Shown: positions 22,681 to 35,423, counted from the stretch's first letter. The stretch: 64,000 nt of DNA from Beta vulgaris subsp. vulgaris (GCF_026745355.1 NC_079206.1:40262307-40326306); one strand, 5' to 3'. Made by a program: numbers and translations. The notes: generated by a model not told the origin, from the letters alone.

Positions 22681-25600
22681 GATGCCAATGTTGTGACTGG
22701 TACTTTTCTCGTGAACTCAAACCCTGCTTATGTACTCTTTGATTCAGGAGCGTCTCATTCTTTTATTTCTAGTACTTTTGTTGATAAGTATCCCCTCGAG
22801 TCTACCCAGTCTTGTCGAGCCAATATAGTCATTCCCACAGGTGAAACTGTTTCTTGTAAATCTCTCTTCCAAAATATCCCTGTAGTCATAGCTGATACTG
22901 AATTACCGGCCGATCTTATTCTTTTTGACCTAAAAGACTTTGACGTTATCTTGGGAATGGATTGGTTAGCTAAGTATAAAGCCAAAATCGAGTGTCATAA
23001 CCAGAAAATATCTCTTAGAGGACCAAAGGAAATAGGATATCTTATAAAGGCATAATCTTCCAGCCTGATGTCAAAATAATCTCTGCCCTGAACCTTCAAA
23101 CCTATCTTAGAAAAGGCTACCCAGTCTACCTATGCCAAGTAAGGGAGTGAGGTGGAAAACGAGGGTTGACTCAAATTCCGTAGTAAAGGAATTTTCGGAT
23201 GTATTTCCCGAGGAGTTACCTGGAATGCCGCCTGTCAGAGAAGTGAACTTCAAAATCGACTTAGTCCCTGGAACAGGACCTATTTCTAAGGCTCCGTATC
23301 GAATGGCACCTGCAGAAATGCAAGAATTGAAGGTGCAGTTGGAGGAATTGTTGGAAAAAGGGTACATTCGACCTAGTGTTTCGCCTTGGGGAGCCCCAGT
23401 ACTATTTGTTCGAAAGAAAGATGGATCTTTGAGGTTGTGTATCGATTATAGGGAGTTGAATAATGCCACGGTGAAGAATAAATATCCGCTCCCGAGAATT
23501 GAGGATTTGTTCGATCAACTTCAAGGTGCACAGTATTTTCAAGGATCGATTTGAGATCGGGTTATCACCAATTACGAATTGCTGAAGAGGACATTCCGAA
23601 AACAGCCTTTCGTACGAGATATGGCCATTATGAGTTCACAGTCATGCCTTTTGGACTCACTAATGCGCCAGCAGCTTTCATGGATCTCATGAATAGGACT
23701 TTCCAGCCATACTGGAAGTTCGTGATAGTATTCATTGAGATATATTGGTGTACTCGAAGGATAAAGAAGATCATGAGGCTCAGTGAGGAAAGTATTGGAG
23801 ATTCTTCGAGAAAAGCAATTATATGCCAAGTTCTCAAAGTGTGAATTTTGGTTGGAAAAAGTATCATTTTTGGGTCATGTGATATCAAAGAAGGCGTTTC
23901 GTAGACCCATAGAAGATTCAAGCAGTGAACGATTGGCCTCAACCTAAGAACGTCACCGATGTAAGGAGTTTCTTGGGTTTAGCTGGATATTCCCGAAGAT
24001 TCGTGAAAGATTTTTCAAGAACGCCCAACCTCTCACTAACCTGATGAAGAAAACAACAAAATTTCATTGGGATGATAAGTGTGAGGAAGCATTTCAAGAG
24101 TTGAAGAAAAGACTTACAACAGCCCCGGTATTGACATTGCCCTCTGGAGTAGAAGGATTTGAAGTTTATAGTGATGCCTCGAAGAAAGGTTTGGGTGTGT
24201 TTTGATGCAGCATGGCAAAGTAGTGGCCTATGCGTCGAGACAACTCAAACCGCATGAGCAAAATCACCCTACTCATGACTTGGAGTTAGGAGCGATCGTG
24301 TTTGCGCTGAAAATTTGGAGACATTACTTGTATGGAGTGCAGTGTAAAGTCATACAGATCACAAGAGCTTGAAGTATCTGTATACGCAAAAGGAGTTGAA
24401 TATGAGGCAAAGACGTTGGCTAGAGCTTATAAACGACTATGATTTGAAGATAGTGTATCAAGAAGGAAAAGCGAACAAAGTAGCTGATGCGTTGAGTAGA
24501 AGAGGCTCATTCGCTAAACTTTGATTTTGGCAAATGATCTGTGTGAGGAGATCAAGAGATTGAATTTGGAAATAGTAGAACCCGGTTATGTGAAAGCTCA
24601 ATTGAATGCTCTTACCGTTGGACCGGACATATTTGAGGAGATTCGAGAGAAACAAGCTGCGAAAGTGGTAGAAGTTAAAGAGATGAAAGAAAGTGGTCAA
24701 GCACCAGATTCGAGATCGGACAATGGCGTTGCAAAGTATAAACGAGAGATTGTGTGTGCCACAAGACGAGGAACTCAAGACGAGAATCCTAAGGGAAGCT
24801 CATAGTTCGCCGTATTCTATACATCCAGGAGGAGATAAGCTTTATAAGGATTTGAAGAAGCATTTTTGGTGGCCTAGGATGAAGCAAGAAGTAGCCGACT
24901 TTGTGGCAAAATTTTAACCTGCCAGAAGGTGAAAATACAGCATATGAAGCCTGGAGGAAAATTGCAACCGTTGGAAGTGCCAGGATGGAAATGGGAATCT
25001 ATCTCTATGGATTTCATCATGGGTTACCGAATACGAGTCTGGAAAGAATGCAATATGGGTAATAGTGGATCGTTTGACTAAGACGGCAAGAATTCGTGCA
25101 ATGAAGGATACTTGGTCGTTGAAACAGTTGGCCGATGCTTACTTTAATGAGGTAGTTAGGCTACATGGTGTTCCGAAGGAATCGTTTCGGATAGGGATTC
25201 GAGATTCTTATCTAAGTTCTGGAAACAGCTTCAGACAGCCGTGGGTACACTATTAGAATTCAGCACAGCTTTTCACCCAGCAACAGATGGTCAAACGAGA
25301 GAACAATTCAGACTTGGAGGATATGTTGAGAGCATGCGTGATGGATTTCGGAGGATATTGGGATATCATTTGATGTACATTGAGTTTTCTACAACAACAG
25401 TTATCACTCGAGCATAGAATGGCACCTTATGAGGCGTTGTATGGACGAAAATGTAGGAGTCCTATATGTTGGAGGATGTGAACGAGTCGTTGATTTAGGA
25501 CCGGAAATGATAGAAGAGACTACCAATAAGGTAAAGTTGATTCAAGAGCGCATGAAAGCAGCTCAGGATCGACAAAAATCGTATGCCGATCAAAGAAGAC

Positions 25601-26073
25601 GAGATTTGGAGTTTGAAATTGGAGAGAAAGTGTTGCTGAAAGTTTCACCAACCAAGGGAGTAATGAGGTTTGGTAGGAAAGGAAAGCTAAGTCCTCGTTA
25701 TATTGGACCTTATGAAATATTAGAAAGAATTGGACAAGTGGCTTATAGGTTAGCCTTACCTACAGATTTAGCCAAGGTTCATAATGTTTTTCATGTGTCT
25801 CAACTTCGTAAATACATCTCTGACCCTTCCCATGTTATCCAACCTGAAACCATTGAACTAGATGAGACCCTCACTTTTGAAGAACGTCCTGTTAGAATCC
25901 TTGATTCCAAAACGAGAAACACCCGAAACAAGGCAATAAAGTTAGTCAAAGTTTTATGGTCTAATCATCAAACCGAGGAAGCAACTTGGGAAACAGAAGA
26001 CGACATGAAAAAGCGTTATCCTGAACTCTTTTCTGAGGTACGATTATCGAGTTTCGGGGACGAAACTCCTTAA
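22660..26073 (+). pseudogene. Gypsy-1 pol: PR-RT-RNase H-INT-chromodomain, broken
   Basis: Protease VLFDSGASHSFIS at about 22735. RT from about 23150 ([41 protein letters not shown]). The catalytic FIDD box near 23735 is spoilt by one missing base. RNase H at about 24150-24500 ([22 protein letters not shown]). Integrase zinc finger region at about 24820-24920, core at 25000-25340. The last part (25429-26073) is open and ends in a chromodomain-like segment (VRILDSKTRNTRNK, VKVLWSNHQTEEATWE). At least eight frame breaks are present. The chromodomain fits targeting to heterochromatin. Confidence 0.9.
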
Positions 26074-26165
26074 GGGGGACCGAATGTAATACTAACAAAG
26101 CGCAAAGCCAATGTTTAGTTAATATTAAATATCTAACTTTAAAGTTCGAGGACGAACTTTGTTTT

Positions 26166-26180
26166 TTAAGGAGGAGTAGA
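26166..26180 (+). other. Gypsy-1 polypurine tract
   Basis: AAGGAGGAGTAGA directly before the 3' LTR, the expected site of plus-strand priming. Confidence 0.75.
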
Positions 26181-29095
26181 TGTAATACCCCGAATTTTCA
26201 AACGATTATTTTATTATTTATTAAAGTTTCATATTATTTCCACTTGAAATTATTTTATGATAATGCGATTTTATTTAATAACTATGTTTATTAAAATAAT
26301 GATTTCATTTAGTTTTGATTTATTTAACAAGTTTCAATTAAATTATTTACTTGTTTATGTATTCATTTTATAATTTATTAAATTTCATAAATTGGTTTAT
26401 GGATACTTTTGTCCATGTTGTCCATCCATTAGTAACCCAAACCCAAATATTAGTCCAAGTCCATGTGTCTTTTACCAAAAAGAAAAGCTAAAATAAAACA
26501 AAAAAAAAAAAAGAAAGAGAAAAAGAAAAAGAAAGAAGATGAAACGTTTCTCATCTTCTTCCCTCCTCTCTTCCTCCTTCGTCTGAATTACAGCTCAAAA
26601 GGAGCAATTTTTTTGTCAACAATTCAACCTTGTCAGAAGGAAACTTGATATCAGTCCACAAAATCAGATATTGAGTAAATATTTTCAAAGTTCTAACTCT
26701 CTCTCCTCACTTCCTCCATTAATGGAGTATTGACCAAGCTCCACAAGTTCAGAAATTTTCCCCTATAAATACTGATTCATTCACATCAAAATTCCCAAGC
26801 AAACTAAACCACAAAGGTTGCTTCAATTCTCCTCTTCTCTTCCTTGAACTTCTGAATTTAATTTTGAAAATTAAAATAAAATTTAAATACAAAAAATTTC
26901 TCTGTCTTTCTTATCTCGCCGGAAACCACCTTTGAACCACCACAACAAACAAGTCGAACCACCAGCAAAACCCTTCGCTACCCTCTTTTCGCGGCGCCTC
27001 TGCTGCGTCGCAACCCGCGCCCAACCGCCTGACCTCCGACCTGTCAGACCACCTCGCCTGAGTTGGCCGTGCGCCGGCCAAGACCGAAACACCAGCACCA
27101 CAGAATTTCCTTCGCCTCCCTGTTCCCCTTCTTTCGGCCTCTCTGCTTCGTTCCTCTGTTTGAGGAACTGAGATTTTAAATCTCCTTTCCCTCTTTTGTT
27201 TTCTCTTTTACTTACTTAAGTTTAATTGGTTTTAATTAGTTTGTTCACTTTTATTTTTAAAACCATAAATTTCCTAAACTAGCTTATCTTATTAAGTTAG
27301 TATATTTTTGTTCAAGTTAATCTTTTATAACTTGATAATGTTTTCTAGTTTTCTAATTTAGAATAGGAAGTAAAATAAAGTTAGTTCTATGTTTAAAATA
27401 ATTGTTTAAAGTTAATAAATAAAGTTGAAGTAATCTTTCATTTCCTAAAAGGATTTCATAAATGATTTACTTTGATTTATAAACTCTCTTAAACTAATTA
27501 TGAATTTCCTTTAAGTTATTTGAATTATTTAAATCGTTTATTTTATACACGTATATAAAAAGGGGTTATTTAGGAACTAACTTAGATCCCGTTAATATTT
27601 ATTGTAGACTCCGATTTCGTAGACGAGGATTATCAAGAGCGCTAACCTGTTCGTGAACTTAACTTTTGGGCACGCGTCGCGAGGTAATCTTCAATGTCCA
27701 TCTAAACATAGATCCCGTTAGCGTAAAACGAATTGATTACGTGATTATTATGTGCTTATAAAATTTATAAGTATGGACTATAATTATGGATTATCGATTT
27801 AATGTGGGTTATGAATACGAATGACAATGGACAATGACTATGGATTTTCGATTATGAATATGACTATGGACGATGTACAATATGACATAGATGTTATTAT
27901 AACGTTATTAATATCGGTTAATGTTACTTAATAATATTATGATTACCATTATTATTATTATTATTACTATTATTATTATTATTGTTATTATTATTATTAT
28001 TATGATTATCATGAGTATTATTATCATTGAAACTTTGTGGAAGTTGGAATTGATAAGAAATTGTGATAACGAAATGATTATAAATCTGAAGTGATAAATG
28101 AACTCAAGTGACGGTTGTGCTTGTGAAATGAGTTATTGAAATCTCTATGAATGGCTTGAGATTATGATGGATTGAATATGTTCACACTGGTTTGAACAAG
28201 ATTACGTAAATTGAATAAGATGACGTAAATGTATATGTGATTTATGTGATGACGTGAATTAAAAGATGTTAATCACGTAAAGTGAAATATCGGAGGGAAA
28301 TGATGAACAGGTTGCCCTGTATGAGTGGTTCAGCGGCCCCTACAGGTTCTCTGGTTACTATGCTGATTATTCTGTTACTGTCTTCCTTCTATCTTGTTGT
28401 GATCCAAGTAGAAGGGGTGTGCACACTAGGGACTCTGTTATGGCCAATGTGATTTTTCGTAGGTGGTTACAGGGGGTTTCCCCGGCCTACAAGTAGGTGG
28501 TTACAGGGGGTTTCCCCGGCCTACTATGTTGAAGTAAGTGGTTACAGGGGGTTTCCCCGGCTTACTGGCGTTCTCTTTCCTCTCCTTGAATAACCGGATT
28601 AATGGAAGTAATGTTATGATTATTCAGTGTATATATGTGTGTATATATGTTATGACTTTCAAAGCTATTAATCTACTATTTTACAAAGTATTTCCAACTT
28701 AAGTATTTTACGGGATGGAGTTGGAATTACTCAGTTTATCTGATTTTTGGGAGCTTGTCTCTCTTGTCTCTTTTCAATATATTTGTGCAGGTGGGTGATC
28801 GATCGGGGGAACAAAAGGGAGATCATTTAGAGTTGTCATCCACTTAGCATTTGATTAGCTTCCGCTGGAACTCTGAAACTTTTTAATTAATTAGTAATGT
28901 TAATGAACAATTTGTTTAGTTGTAACGATTAATGAAAGTGAGATGGTGTGTTGTAACTTAGCCTTGCATTTATTTCCAAGGAGATAATTGCGGCGGTAGC
29001 ACCACCCCGTCGAGTCGGACCCTCGTGGGTTCGTTTCCCCCAAAACCCGAGTTTTACCGAAATGAAAAAGGGTTCGGGTCGGCGGGGGTGTTACA
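26181..29095 (+). repeat. Gypsy-1 3' LTR
   Basis: Partner of 17539-20424, about 29 bp longer. TATA box at 26764-26771. Preceded by a polypurine tract. Confidence 0.95.
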
Positions 29096-29520
29096 TAAAC
29101 AGAAATATATATCTTTGAACTTTGAAAACAATAACACAAGTTACCTTGACTTGATTAGACAAAAGATAACTTATAGATTGATAAGGTAACTAATAAGATA
29201 ATATGAGGAACTAATGACTTTTTATATACTTAACTAGTTATTAAAATACAAAAGTAAACTATTAAATAAATAGGGGCAACTTATAAGCTGATAAAGGTAA
29301 CTAATAAACAGAAATATATATCTTTGAACTTTGAAAACGATAACACAAGTTACCTTGACTTGATTAGACAAAAGATAACTTATAGATTGATAAGGGTAAC
29401 TAATAAGATAATATGAGGAACTAACGACTTTTTATATACTTAACTAGTGATTAAAATACAAAAAGTAAACTATTAAGGACGTATGGGTAACTTATAAGCT
29501 CATAGAGGCAACCATTAAAG
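29096..29520. repeat. MULE-2 private repeat block 3, right part
   Basis: Continues the block broken at 17538. A phrase with TTACCTTGACTTGATTAGAC and GGTAACTAATAAGATAAT occurs twice here in nearly identical form. It begins with the TAAAC target duplication of gypsy-1. Confidence 0.85.
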
Positions 29521-30194
29521 GTAAAACATGCATATTATTCCTTAGTACATAAAAAAAGAGGAGAATTAACACATACCCAGAATCCATGGAAGAATCATCA
29601 ACCATGGAGTAATCAACAACTTCCAAGGCCAACCGAGACATGCTTTTCATCAAACGAGCATTAGATTTCATGAAACAACTAACGTAAGTGATACTACCAC
29701 CTAATTCTCCACAATCCAAAGAGCAAAAGGCTTTGCAACTCCTAGTGGCATACGAACCTTGCTCATTATCATGCCCAACATCGTCTACAACTCTTTTAGC
29801 ACCTCCACTTGGTCCACCAAAAGCACGAAAAAGTTCAGTGGCCGACCTCATCTTTGTAAACTTTTCAACAATACCATCAATCATGTCTAACACCTCTGGA
29901 TCTGAAAAAAACTCTTGTGTTTGATATCTCCGGGGAATCAGATGACAAAGAAGCATCTCCAAAACAAAGGTCTATTGCAAGCTCCTGGAAAGTCTGAAAT
30001 CGCTTCGTGTACACATGTGAAATGACCTCCATATCCCTCTTCAAAAACAAATAAGCCTCATGGATGGCCTACAAAATTTAGTAAAATAAAATCACAGAAA
30101 ATAAGTAAGAATCACGAAAGGTTACAACATTTTTTTATATAAAAAAGAGCAACTAATGATTTCATAAACTTAATAAGTAATTAATATGAAAAAA

Positions 30195-30476
30195 AGGGGG
30201 AGGGGGCTGCCACAGAGTTGGTGGGCAGGGGGGAAGGGGGCTACTGGGCAGGGGGGAAGGGGCTGCTAGGCAGGGGGAAGGGGTTGCTAGGTAGGGGAGT
30301 TGGCAGGGGGAAGGGGCTGCTAGGCAGTGGAGTTGGCAGGGGGAAGGGAGCTGGTGGGCAGGGGGCTGGGGGCTGCTGGGCAGGGGGAAGGGAGCTGGTG
30401 GGCAGGGGGGCTGGGGGCTGATGGGCAGGGGGCTGGGGGCTGGGGGCTGCTGGCAGGGGGAAGGGGGCTGCTAGGC
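30195..30476. repeat. G-rich minisatellite in ULP intron 5
   Basis: Imperfect repeats of GGCAGGGGGAAGGGGCTGCT on plus. It lies in the intron between ULP exons 5 and 6 (donor at 30550), so the Pro-rich reading on minus is not protein. The many runs of three to six G could form G-quadruplexes on the non-template strand. Confidence 0.8.
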
Positions 30477-31689
30477 ATCAACAAAAGCCCATGAACATAC
30501 AAAAAAAAGATAAAAACTTGCATACAAAAAAAAAGAAGATAAAAACTTACATTTCTTGCACTAGATACAATCTCTCCATCAGTCATTGCACCTTCCGGAA
30601 GTTGAACTTCAATAAACCTTCCTCCAGTACTAGAAGTAGCTTTGACTTGGTGATGGATCCTTTTATCTCCTTCCTCCTCAAGAAGAATAGGTTGTGGTAG
30701 AACCCCATGAACATGCTCATAACGCTCACTCACTGGATATGTTGATTCATCCAAAAGCCCTTGTCCAAAATCATTAGCCATTTTCTCTAATTTCACTCTT
30801 TTCCTAACCCTCTCATCCGTCCAATGTTGTATTAGAGGAATGGTTGGATTCTCCTTCTTCCCTTGGAATTTTAACCTATGAAAATATATAATCTCTAACA
30901 ACAACATGCAACCACACAAACTTTCTTGCTTCTCATGATCCTTAAAATGAGATACATGTTTACCAAGTTGACCCAAAACATATGAGCACCAATCATAATT
31001 TCTAATTTCACTAACGACATGCAAGGCTTTTGCTAATTTCAAATCAACCGTCCTATTGGCGGTGAGTAAGAAAGCTACAAAGGGCATGCATCACAAAGAG
31101 TTTTTTAAATTCATCACCTCCATCTATTAACTCTCGAATCCTAGCCTCTATCTTTCCAAGAGGAATACCATCATAACCATGAACATTAAATTGTTGCTTC
31201 CATACATCTTTCAATTGAGAATCAATGTTTTCACCCACACGAACAATAGCTATCTCAGGCACATCATTTCCCACATTCATTGGCAAGCAAAACACATCAT
31301 ACACATCATATCGAGTAACAACAAACTCTTTATTAACACCAATGTTAAACATTAAACTAGCACCATTAAACCTTTCAACTAACCATGGCATCATTATCTT
31401 ACATGTCTCAGTTAACTTCAAACCTAAAATCCCACCAAATCCAACGTCTTTTACAGCATCAATCTGCTTTGGAGTAAGGTCCTTTATGAGTAACTCCAAC
31501 GAATGAGGTCTGCAACGTACTTTCATGATCCTTGCAGCACTAAAAGCAATATAAAAACAAGAAAGCAAACTAAATATAATGTCGAACAACTAATATATTA
31601 CGAGAAAAGAGTAATTATAGCATCACATGAATAATAACAGAAAGAAAACTAACAATCAATGTACAAAAACATGTGAGGAAATTCACAAG

Positions 31690-32110
31690 GATATATCTTT
31701 GAACTTTTAAAACAATAACACAAGTTGTCTTTGACGTGATTAGACAAAGGATAACTTACATATTGATAAGGGTAACTAATAAGATAATATGAGGAACTAA
31801 CGATTTAATATATACATAACAAGTAATAATGATACAAAAGTAAACTATTAAAGACATATGGGCAACTTATAAGCTCATAAAGATAACAAATGAATACAGA
31901 TAACTTATAGATTGATAAGGATAACTTATAGATTGATAAGGATAACTAATAAGATAATTAGAGCAACTAACGATTTTATATACTTAACTAGTGATTAAAA
32001 TACAAAAAGTAAACTATTAAGGAAATATGGGTAACTTATAAGCTCATTAAGGTAAAAAATGACCATAAAGATATATTAGAACTTCCAAGACAATCACATT
32101 ACATTGAAAT
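31690..32110. repeat. MULE-2 private repeat block 4
   Basis: Three imperfect copies of the same phrase in the ULP intron between exons 4 and 5. Confidence 0.8.
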
Positions 32111-32371
32111 GATTAGATAATGTACTAACACACACGTAACATACACAGATTCATTCTCGTTGCTAACTGGAGCATCCATCTTCTTAATAATTGCTTTGTT
32201 CTTCTTCAATTGACCCCCGGAAATAACCATACGCATATCATGTTGTTCGGGCTCATAATTCTTGTCACTAGCTTCCTCATCATCATCAAGCTCATCATCT
32301 ATCAAAACTAATTTCGAAATTAGATACGATAGTATGAACATGTCAAATAAAGGAGAAGTTAGATAGATTAC

Positions 32372-32455
32372 CTTCATTTGGTTGAACTTGAACTGTTTTC
32401 TTCAATTTCTTAACAGGAAGCTTTTTATTTTTCTTCCCTACATTCTCCATTTCAG
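32372..32455 (-). repeat. Duplicated 84-bp ULP exon, copy A
   Basis: An 84-nt exon (28 codons, phase kept) with about four differences from 34014-34097. The flanking intron sequence (ACACAAAACA, ATACATAATAACTATACTTA) is duplicated too. It encodes a Lys-rich segment, MENVGKKNKK. Confidence 0.85.
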
Positions 32456-34013
32456 CTACACAAAACAGATACATAATAACTATACTTAAAACAAGTGTTT
32501 TATTACAAAATCAAACAACAGATTAACAGAGAGGAACATAAAATTCAGAATGTAGACTACCACTATAGTGTCAGCATTCAGCAAGTGCATTATTTACTAT
32601 CTCACATAGAATCTTCTAAATTTTCAAAGTATGACTTTGCTGAACAAGCCAGATGGCCTATATGAACTTCCCATGTCCTACTTGATGAACAAACTACAAT
32701 CTTCGCAAACACAGTTTACTATGATGAAATTTGTCACTCTTGAGTCCTGACCGTATTTATCCATCAATTTGAACAAGTAGAATATTGTAATATTATGCAT
32801 ATATGAAAACATATATTATAAACTGAATCTAACAATAGCATATTTACATCATCCATCACTGTATTCAAAAATTGATGAATAAGGAGGAGCTTGGTAGGAA
32901 GGGAGAGTTAAATGTTTGTTTCTTTAAGTTAAACCAGATCCAATTTATTCTCCATATGCACAATAGTCAATAGGGACATTGCACCTAGCTACCCAAGAAT
33001 CAAAAACGTTGACTGATTTGCAAGCAAATCAGTGTTAACATGCGGTAAAATATACTCAGATCAATTCACCAAGCTTTCAAAATCCTTCCCAATTAACAAT
33101 ATAATTCAAGATAAAAGTTGACCCTATAAATGTTGACTTTAGAGTGTCTTCTCATATTAATCCCAATTTTGCTTTATTCATGAATAATCCGAAATTTAGG
33201 GATACGCTTCCCATCTAAGTCTCGGTTTTTCCTAAATCTAGATACAGAGAAAAGGACGATGACAACCTCCATTTATTTCCCCCTTATCCTCCCACCACAG
33301 ACCTCTCCAATGACAATCTCATACAGTTGCACTACCATGAGACAAGCCTCTGGGCCACCCTATCCAGAGTGTCTGATCATTCCCCCCCCCCCTTTCACCA
33401 TAATATCCTCAGCGTAATGTTCTACTTGATACGAGGAGAACAGAGAGAACTTATCACTCTCTCCATAAAAGAACAATATATAGCAAGATTGTTATGCAAA
33501 TGCAGGGCCACAACAAGGACACATTAAGCAAATAATTGAAGGACTTTAAGTATCAAAAGAATCATGTTTCTCATCTGCTAAACTTCATTTGCACAGAAAA
33601 AGTTCAAATAACGCATGTCTAAAAGGTAAGCACCACTGAAGCAATTTCCTTTTCTAGGACAAAACCTTTTGCACTTGGTGCCACTAGCGGCCCATGTTGG
33701 GACAAGACATTCATAAATTATTGTAGATCAAAAAAGTGCACTAGCAACAACCTACAGAAAAGTGTATTAGGGTCTTAGCTTGGAAGATGGGCAATCTCTT
33801 TCAATTTCCTTTTGCAAGGGAACTTATAATCATCATTGAGTTTTGCTTCAAATACAAGCAGCAACTCATAAGAGTAGTTAGATACCATTTAAAGGTCTGT
33901 TAAGGAAGATAAAATCACTCAAACAAAACCTATTAAAATTCAGGTGAATAATAACTATACTTAAAAACAAACAAAAGCTGCACAATATAGGTGCTTGAAA
34001 TTATATAGATTAC

Positions 34014-34097
34014 CTTCATTTGGTTGAACTTGAACTGTTTTCTTCAATTTCTTAACAAGAGGCTTTTTATTTTTCTTCCCTACGTTCTCCATTTCGG
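34014..34097 (-). repeat. Duplicated 84-bp ULP exon, copy B
   Basis: Partner of 32372-32455. Both copies keep splice sites and reading frame, so the product would carry the basic segment twice. Confidence 0.85.
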
Positions 34098-35305
34098 CTA
34101 CACAAAACAAATACATAATAACTATACTTAAAAACAACAAAATAAAGAGAAGTGTAAAGGCTACTGATTAATAATTTAATCACAAATAACTTAACTAGAT
34201 CAACATGGATAACACATTACAAAACCATTTTACAGGCGCAAAACTAAAGCAAAAAAATGGAATGTCAAAGATTCATTATGATGCTTGGAAGACATAGTAG
34301 ATAGTACTGAAAAATTGGAGATACCTTGAACTAAAGCAACTACTATCTGAACAAATTGTTGGTAAGAAAGAACCATATGATATACTACTACCTAGTTTCA
34401 TATATGTCACATGATCCTTCATGAATATATTGGACTAGCAAAAAGTTGACAAAAAATGACCACAGATGCATGATAATACATATCAAATTATCTGACATAA
34501 ACTTTGATGCACACTTAAGAGGAGTGTAAAGGCTACTGATTAATAATTTAATCACAAAGCAGCTTATTTGTTATTATGACGTCCAAATCAAAAGTTACAG
34601 AAACATATTCAAACTCTTCTAGATCTAACAAAAAGTTGAAGAAAAATTTTCAAACCACCGAATCTAGAGATTATAAGTTGTACTAACTGTCAAATTCATA
34701 ATCTAAACCCTAATATTTTAAAAATCGCAAAAAAAAAACTAAAAAATGAAGAACGAAAATACAGTAACTAACTGTCAAATTCAGAAGCATTTATAAGTTT
34801 TACTGCAACATCATCATTTTTCTTCTCTCCAGGAAATTTTCGAACTGATTTTCTCCTCATTTTCCTAAAAAAATAAAAACGTAACCTAAGTTAAACATAA
34901 CATAATCCAAATATCAACAAATTCGGGAAGAATATGAAACATAAGAAGAATCGCACAAAAATTGCAGATGAACATGAAAGAAAATCACAATTGAGCATAA
35001 AACCCTAGAAAAATTGGGGAAAAAACTCAAGTAGAGCAAAATTGAGTTTCGAATCAATGAAATTCTTACCGGAATTTCGATCAATGAAAGATTAACAATG
35101 ATTGAAAGAGAGAATTGAGGGCGTGAAAATCGCCATTTTAGGAGAGAGAAATAGTGTGAGAATTGGAAGCGTGATTGAGAGCGTGATTGAGAGCTGAGGA
35201 ACAAGAGAGAGAAAATCAGGTAGGAGGAAAAAAAAAAGCGCACGCAACGTGGCTAAATCATGGCCATCTAACTTTTTCTTCTAAATCTGATGGCTAATAT
35301 TGCTT

Positions 35306-35349
35306 GTTTTCAGTTTTCAGCCTAAGAGTGGTTTTCACAAGATCCTATT

Positions 35350-35351
<2 letters not shown>
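35306..35351. repeat. MULE-2 right terminal inverted repeat
   Basis: The reverse complement begins GGAATAGGATC and contains TGAAAACC and GCTGAAAACTGAAAAC like the left end. It is bordered outside by (TA)n. Confidence 0.8.

Positions 35352-35423
<72 letters not shown>

Larger units (their letters stand above)
17539..29095 (+). mobile_element. Gypsy-1: Ty3/gypsy chromovirus (Tekay/Del type)
   Basis: LTRs of 2886 and 2915 bp start TGTAATACCCC and end GGGGTGTTACA. The target duplication TAAAC is at 17534-17538 and 29096-29100. The tRNA-Met primer site TGGTATCAGAGC is at 20428. Domain order gag, protease, RT, RNase H, integrase, C-terminal chromodomain, together with long LTRs and this primer site, fits the Tekay/Del lineage. 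It is inserted in intron 6 of the MULE-2 ULP gene, in the opposite direction to that gene. Confidence 0.95.
14926..34860 (-). pseudogene. Ulp1/C48-type cysteine protease gene of MULE-2, 11 exons
   Basis: Family role: SUMO/ubiquitin-like peptidase. Exons: 34773-34860, 34014-34097, 32372-32455, 32145-32307, 30551-31530, 29577-30068, 17018-17195, 16803-16931, 16575-16712, 15318-15506, 14926-15201; about 933 codons. All borders are GT-AG and phases agree once two frame breaks are allowed: one extra base near 31075 and two missing near 29920. The N-terminus is Lys-rich, then acidic. Exon 5 has a plant ULP-associated domain (CRPHSLELLIKDLTPKQIDA, GFGGILGLKL). The catalytic part is C-terminal: His in EDHYILFVIDHL (about residue 743), Asp in QYLDN (about 760), Cys in SNDDCGVFLIYH (about 819). 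The Gln usual just before the Cys region is not there (WKSSKSNDDCG). The tail is a basic coiled coil. Gypsy-1 sits in intron 6. Introns 34013-32456 and 16574-15507 show nothing else clear. Confidence 0.82.
9221..35351. mobile_element. MULE-2: giant Mutator-like element carrying transposase and Ulp1-type protease
   Basis: Terminal inverted repeats at 9221-9265 and 35306-35351 bound a 26-kb block (about 14.6 kb without the gypsy-1 insertion). Inside are a FAR1-type transposase on plus and a Ulp1-like protease gene on minus, convergent. MULEs that carry ULP-like genes are known in plants as Kaonashi (KI) elements. Family-specific GGTAACTAATAAGATAA repeats fill its non-coding parts on both sides of gypsy-1, which supports one element. 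Both genes are now broken. Confidence 0.8.

Noticed and set aside
22193..22688. Cys-rich minus-strand proteins
   Set aside because: Antisense shadows of the Asn-rich linker and zinc-knuckle part of gypsy-1 gag.
30218..30550. Gly-rich and Pro-rich proteins
   Set aside because: The tract is a minisatellite inside an intron of the ULP gene; a splice donor lies at 30550.
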